From Litoditis marina (taxonomy: Eukaryota > Nematoda > Chromadorea > Rhabditida > Rhabditidae): 64,000 nucleotides of DNA. The notes beneath the pieces are model-generated. The model was not told the origin of the DNA and ran no database searches. It was given only the letters and a program-made list of their open reading frames with translations. The DNA is taken from contig OZ038435.1 of NCBI GenBank assembly GCA_964036275.1, forward strand, positions 33,483,728 to 33,547,727, given 5' to 3'. Positions within the stretch are counted from its first letter, which is position 1; every line of letters starts with the position of its first letter. Positions 59,510 through 64,000 of the stretch are shown one piece after another. The position numbers and the translations under genes are program-made.

Positions 59510-61579
59510 GGGGTTTGGACCCCAAAAGTAACCAATGACATATGTAACCGAGTAGTAAATAGCCCAGTAACCGACACTAAGAGCAATCAATCAACTTAGT
59601 GTTTCCCTCATATTTAACCTATTTTGTCCCTGAACTGATTAGGAGACGTGCGCTTCTAATCAATTATCGTAGATTTTCTTAGTTTTTCATTAAGTTTATG
59701 TACTTTTCGAGTCGACGGTTAGCTCAGATTCCCATTCAGCGTAAGATTTACGCGTTTCCTTCTTGTGAACGCCGACGTAAGAAATGTACACAAAATGATT
59801 CACGTGTTTACAAGTTACAACACTAGTAGCATATATGATTGAGAGTTTGAGGTCTACTTATATATTAGGCCTGAGGACTACTAATCCTAATTTAGTTAAC
59901 ATAATAGTTCTCTTTGCTTGCTCGTTGTTAATTATGAGTTTCTGTAAGGGTCGACCTGCAACGATTGAGACAGTCGAGGTTTGAATACACTGTATAGTAT
60001 TTTTTGAGAATTTAGTGTCATGTTCACATTCAGCTTTGCAAAATAGTTAACAAGTTTTAGTCATAATGTTATTACCAAAGTGTTATGATCTCGAAATGTT
60101 TACCATAGTCAAATTATATGTATAATAAATAGTATAGCTTGTCTTTTTTGTGGCTCATTATTGCACATATGAGAAGTTAGTCCGATTAATCGCACAAAAA
60201 ATAATAGTTAACCAATAGTGACTTCTTGGAGATGAAAAGTGTGATTTTTGGAAAGTGAATAAAATGAAATGAGGAATATATGTCCATCCTCGCACAACTT
60301 ATAATCGGAGAACTCGGTTCACCAAATCTTGGAAAGCTGGTTTCATATGAATAAATGATAAAACTGCAAAATTCGCCTCAGCGAAAAAAATAACAAAAAG
60401 AGAAAGAATAATGAGAAAAACACAGAGAGTATTACGATTTCGATGTGTTTCTCTCTTTGCCTAGAGCACTGTAGTTTTTGACCTATCTTGGAAATGAAAC
60501 GACACCAGTGGTAGTAATTGCAATACAGGCAGTGGTCAAATCTTTGTTGTAATTTGATCTCAATATTCCATAGTTTACGATTTTGACCTATAAGCAAAGT
60601 GATCAAACTACAAACACAACGAGGTAGGGCAACATATACCGTATAGACTTGCTGCACTTTATACCTGATTATCCTTTGTGAAAATTCTTCCTGCCAGCCG
60701 CGCACTCTCCACAGTTAACTAAAATTATGAAAACTGCAGTAGAAATCTACCATTTTTGCTGTGCAGCAGATCACACTGGAACTTCGCGCGAGAAACGACT
60801 GGCTACAACTGTACATGAAAACTGGTTTTGCTGTATTTGTAGTTTGATGCTCAGTGGAACTATACGACACTTGTATTGCCTTGTAGATCGAATTACAATT
60901 CAACATGACCATCCCCTATACAGGTAGTTTATGGACAATTTGTAATACAGGGTTGGGTCTTTACAATGCAAGCTATCACGGTGTTTGCTACTCTAAATAG
61001 CTGTGATTGTAGTTTGATCCCGCTACAGTTTAGTCGAAGTGCGACCCTCGTAATTTTCTGTTGAGATCAGAGTATGCAGTCGACACTAGCTAGACCAAAC
61101 TCAATCAAATCAAACTACAACTCTGCTAAGTTCATCCCTATACATGTCGTCTAAGGACAATAGGTCGTCTCGCGTCTGTCAATAACGGTAAATTACGGAG
61201 TACTACCCGGGGAGACCTTGGGATTGCTTTGAAAGTGTTAATAAGAGAGGGTGGTTGGAGAGGTCTACTTATAGACGAGTCTCCACTGCCAAGGTCTCCT
61301 GGCCAAACAATACGAGGACCGGAAACGAACCACTACTTTACGTGTCATTATATAGTTCTTGTCGGTCCTACGTCGACTTATACAGTATGACTTTGAAACT
61401 TTTTTCCCATAGTTTTGTTTTCATCTATTTAGTTATAGAGTATTCTGTAAAAAACGGATGCAGCCAGAAATAATTTTTCTTCCAAGAAAACCCTTTTGTC
61501 TAAAACCTTTTGAGTTTCATTTTAATATCATGCTCCCATATCATGCTTCATTTTAATATCATGCTCCTCTATACCGTGA

Positions 61580-61707
61580 CGCTTAAGGGGGGGGGGGGGG
61601 GGGGGGGGGGGGCAAAGGCAAACGGGCGGCGGCATACGATATATCGAAATAACCGCTCTGTAAACCCAATCTTTCGTTACGTTATGAATCTTTTGACGTT
61701 TTCAATC

Positions 61708-61755
<48 letters not shown>

Positions 61756-61762
61756 GCGTATA
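61580..61762. repeat. Foldback of 26 G and 45 C
   Basis: ACGCTTAA followed by 26 G (61587-61612), ~96 bp of mixed sequence, then 45 C (61709-61753) and AAGCGTA. The flanks ACGCTT and AAGCGT are inverted, so the G and C runs are the arms of one palindromic element. Confidence 0.8.
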
Positions 61763-63097
61763 TAATATATCTTACTCGGAGTGGTGTGATGGTTTTTTGT
61801 AAAAGGTCGTAATAACAAGTGGATATCCTTTAGAGACAGCCGAGAAGAGTGAAGATATCATGATGTTTAACGCTAACCATGAACCCCCTCCTTATCTTGT
61901 CAGAACTGGAGCTTCTTCATTCCAAAGTCATTACTTAACCTGAACCTTTCTACTTGCTAGATTGGTTTCCAACTTGTATTTCACTGAGCGAGAAACAGGC
62001 AGCGTTCTAACCTTTGTATGTCTACTCAGACTCTCACAGTAAAAATACTCAACTTACAGTGCGTTTATATTTAATTGTTATCGAAAGGTCTTTGGATTAT
62101 TGAACTCAAAATTCGCATTAGAAAGCCGTCGATGGAAAATATAAATTTGTACCGTAGGAGTGATGTGAGAGTGGATATAATGTGACAATTTGTGACTATA
62201 GCAACTTTATCACGTTCCAAATAACTCCACATAAGATGTCTCAGTTTTTAGTCTTTCATTGGGCTGTATTCACCCTATAACTAAAGGAGTGGGTTGAGAA
62301 GCCGTAATTCTGTTCAAAATTTCTGCTGTGCACCCTGATCAAACTCCAACGAAGATGGAATCATCCTCATATCTTCAATGTGCCCTGACTATGCGTGTAT
62401 GCGCGGAAATAACAGCGCGCACGCATAATCCAAACTTTTTCCCGTGTTGTCTAAAAACGTGGCGCCTGATCTATATTGGCGAGGTCAGTATGTTCGAGTG
62501 ACGTAATTATAGCATTAGGCGTCGCGCTAGGAGGAGCATTAAGACGATCAAAAACAAAGTAGGGCCGCCGTTTTTACGTTGGCCAAACTGACTTCCGCCT
62601 GTTATTACAGAAATTTTCAAGTTTAAAGTTTTGAAAATTTTCATAGGTGAAAAACACGAGAAAAACTATCTGACCAGGTATGCTAGAAGATCACGTCAGC
62701 TTCATCCCATCCTGTGTCTCTCGCTCTGCCTCACTATTTCTCGTCTCGTACATCCCGGGGGATGTGAGAGCAGAGAAATAGCGTATGTTTGTGGAGAAGC
62801 AGCATGGGGTAAGGATGCCGGGATCTTCTAGCAAACGTACTCTAGGAACGGCCAACTTGAGAATCGAGTTCGATTTTGAGGAGTCTCCTGTGTTTGTAGT
62901 CTAGGACAAAAGTTTCGTGATGCGTCATTGCGCAACCACGTGAGAGGGTTGCAAAACGCGAATCTATACCACCTGGAAGGAAGTAAAAAAGAGCGAACAA
63001 TCTTTTCGAAGCACCGAATTTGTACTTTGCGCACCTCACCATCACGTGGTGAATGTTTGAGAACCTATGCGCAATGCCGAATCCTCACAGCTTGCGT

Positions 63098-63215
63098 GGC
63101 GGTAACGGAGCTCACTACTATCCATTCTAGATTAAATTTTAGCTCTCGCTTCTCCCGAGAATGCGCTAGCGTCAGGGGAGTTTCGAAACTTAACTCCGTT
63201 ACCTGGCGTCATACC
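63098..63215. repeat. Inverted-repeat element with GGTAACGGAG ends
   Basis: Left TGGCGGTAACGGAG and right CTCCGTTACCTGGCG form terminal inverted repeats around ~90 bp with further partial complementarity (TCTCGC...GCG). No coding capacity. Confidence 0.5.
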
Positions 63216-64000
63216 AAAGTCATAAAACATGTGATTTCAGCCTGATCAATGTCCTTATCATATACATAGTGTTGCGAACTTTTTAAGTTTAAGCATAATT
63301 TAAGTTACCGCAACCCCAAAAAGTAGTGAATAGACATATCACCTCAAAGTTGACTTGTTCATCACACCTAGCTGCGGTGCTAGGTAAACTCGTTATTAAG
63401 AACACTATGAGTTACCGCAAACACACTAAGGAAGTTTTCCAACTCTGAAAAACCGAGACAGTGTGGCTGCGGCGCCGCGCCGCGCCGTTAACCGCGTATC
63501 GTATTCAGTTGGAACGTGTTTCTTTCTGCTGCCAACCCGAAATGTCTTGTCTTTCATGTTTTCTTGCGGAATCGCCGTACCGTAACGAATGTGCGTCCGC
63601 GCGCCACATTACGAATAGGGCGCGATTCAGACCACACACATTGAGGTTCGAAAAAGAGGCTGATTGGGTGGTTCAGAGCGATAACACTGTAGTCTGAACC
63701 AAAATTGATTTTGAAAGTTCAAAGTCAAACTTATTTTGACGTCGAGGGAGTAGAATCACGTACCAGCCCAGTATTGTAGTCTGTATTGTACCTATGTTTT
63801 ACTTACACCGGACTAATTTTTCCTATATACGTGATGCTCTTTGATCTCAATTGTTTTGTGGTTCATTCTGTATAGTATAGGTTTCGCGAGATTGGTCTAT
63901 GAAAAAACCTCAAACTTCAAAAAAGTTTTGCTACATGACTATCAACGCCATTGAAACATTTTGAGAATCGGCGCAGCGATAGCTTTACGTAATCCGGAGC

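Larger units (their letters stand above)
59510..64000. other. Right-hand intergenic region
   Basis: 3' UTR of the BACURD gene first, with AATAAA at about 60124-60129. Then two family A elements (60544-60615 and 61005-61120), a poly-G/poly-C foldback (61580-61762), a stem-loop at 62733-62781, and an inverted-repeat element at ~63098-63215. From ~62350 the sequence is richer in CpG and may be a promoter of a gene beyond the window. No exon is supported. Confidence 0.45.

Noticed and set aside
60343..60705. A 120-codon minus-strand frame with a hydrophobic tail
   Set aside because: It runs through a family A repeat (60544-60615); the hydrophobic stretch is translated A/T-rich sequence.

Overview
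The window looks like nuclear DNA of a rhabditid nematode, probably Caenorhabditis or a close relative. Introns are mostly a few hundred bases with TTTCAG-type acceptors. Several genes have a strong acceptor just 5' of the first ATG, as expected for spliced-leader trans-splicing. One gene has the nematode-expanded F-box-associated fold, and xbp-1 carries a 23-nt IRE-1 intron like that of C. elegans. From memory, xbp-1 (R74.3), dnj-16 (R74.4) and pelota (R74.6) are neighbours on C. elegans chromosome III, and ceh-20 and the BRX1 gene also lie on III, so this is probably a conserved chromosome III-type block. GC is moderate, and intergenic and intronic DNA is full of small inverted-repeat elements.

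Layout. 1.6-5.6 kb (-): a PBX/extradenticle TALE homeobox gene (ceh-20 type). 10.4-14.0 kb (-): a divergent gene resembling F-box-associated (FBA_2/FTH) proteins, 5' end not found. 16.3-32.3 kb (-): a 23-exon gene whose reading frame closes exactly through every exon to 873 codons; I do not recognise the family, but it has SILK and RVxF protein phosphatase 1 docking motifs. 32.8-36.7 kb: a repeat island with a 5'-truncated LINE end and a poly-C/poly-G palindromic block, bounded by an inverted repeat pair. 37.4-42.2 kb (+): pelota, with one GC-AG intron. 43.1-46.0 kb (-): xbp-1, with the IRE-1 double hairpin and a UPR-element promoter. 47.2-52.0 kb (-): an ARG1/DNJ-16-like J protein. 52.9-56.1 kb (+): BRX1, followed 333 bp later on the same strand by a BACURD/KCTD-type BTB gene (56.4-59.5 kb), a possible two-gene operon. 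59.5-64 kb: mobile-element remnants and no recognised gene.

How the genes relate. xbp-1 and dnj-16 both serve protein folding; pelota (ribosome rescue) and BRX1 (60S assembly) both serve ribosome homeostasis. The rest look like ordinary co-located genes. The clearest non-standard signal is the unconventional xbp-1 intron at 44054-44076, readable directly as two 7-nt CNGCNGN loops on stems, with a frame change that opens the long activation domain. All exon boundaries were called by eye from splice sites and reading-frame phase.
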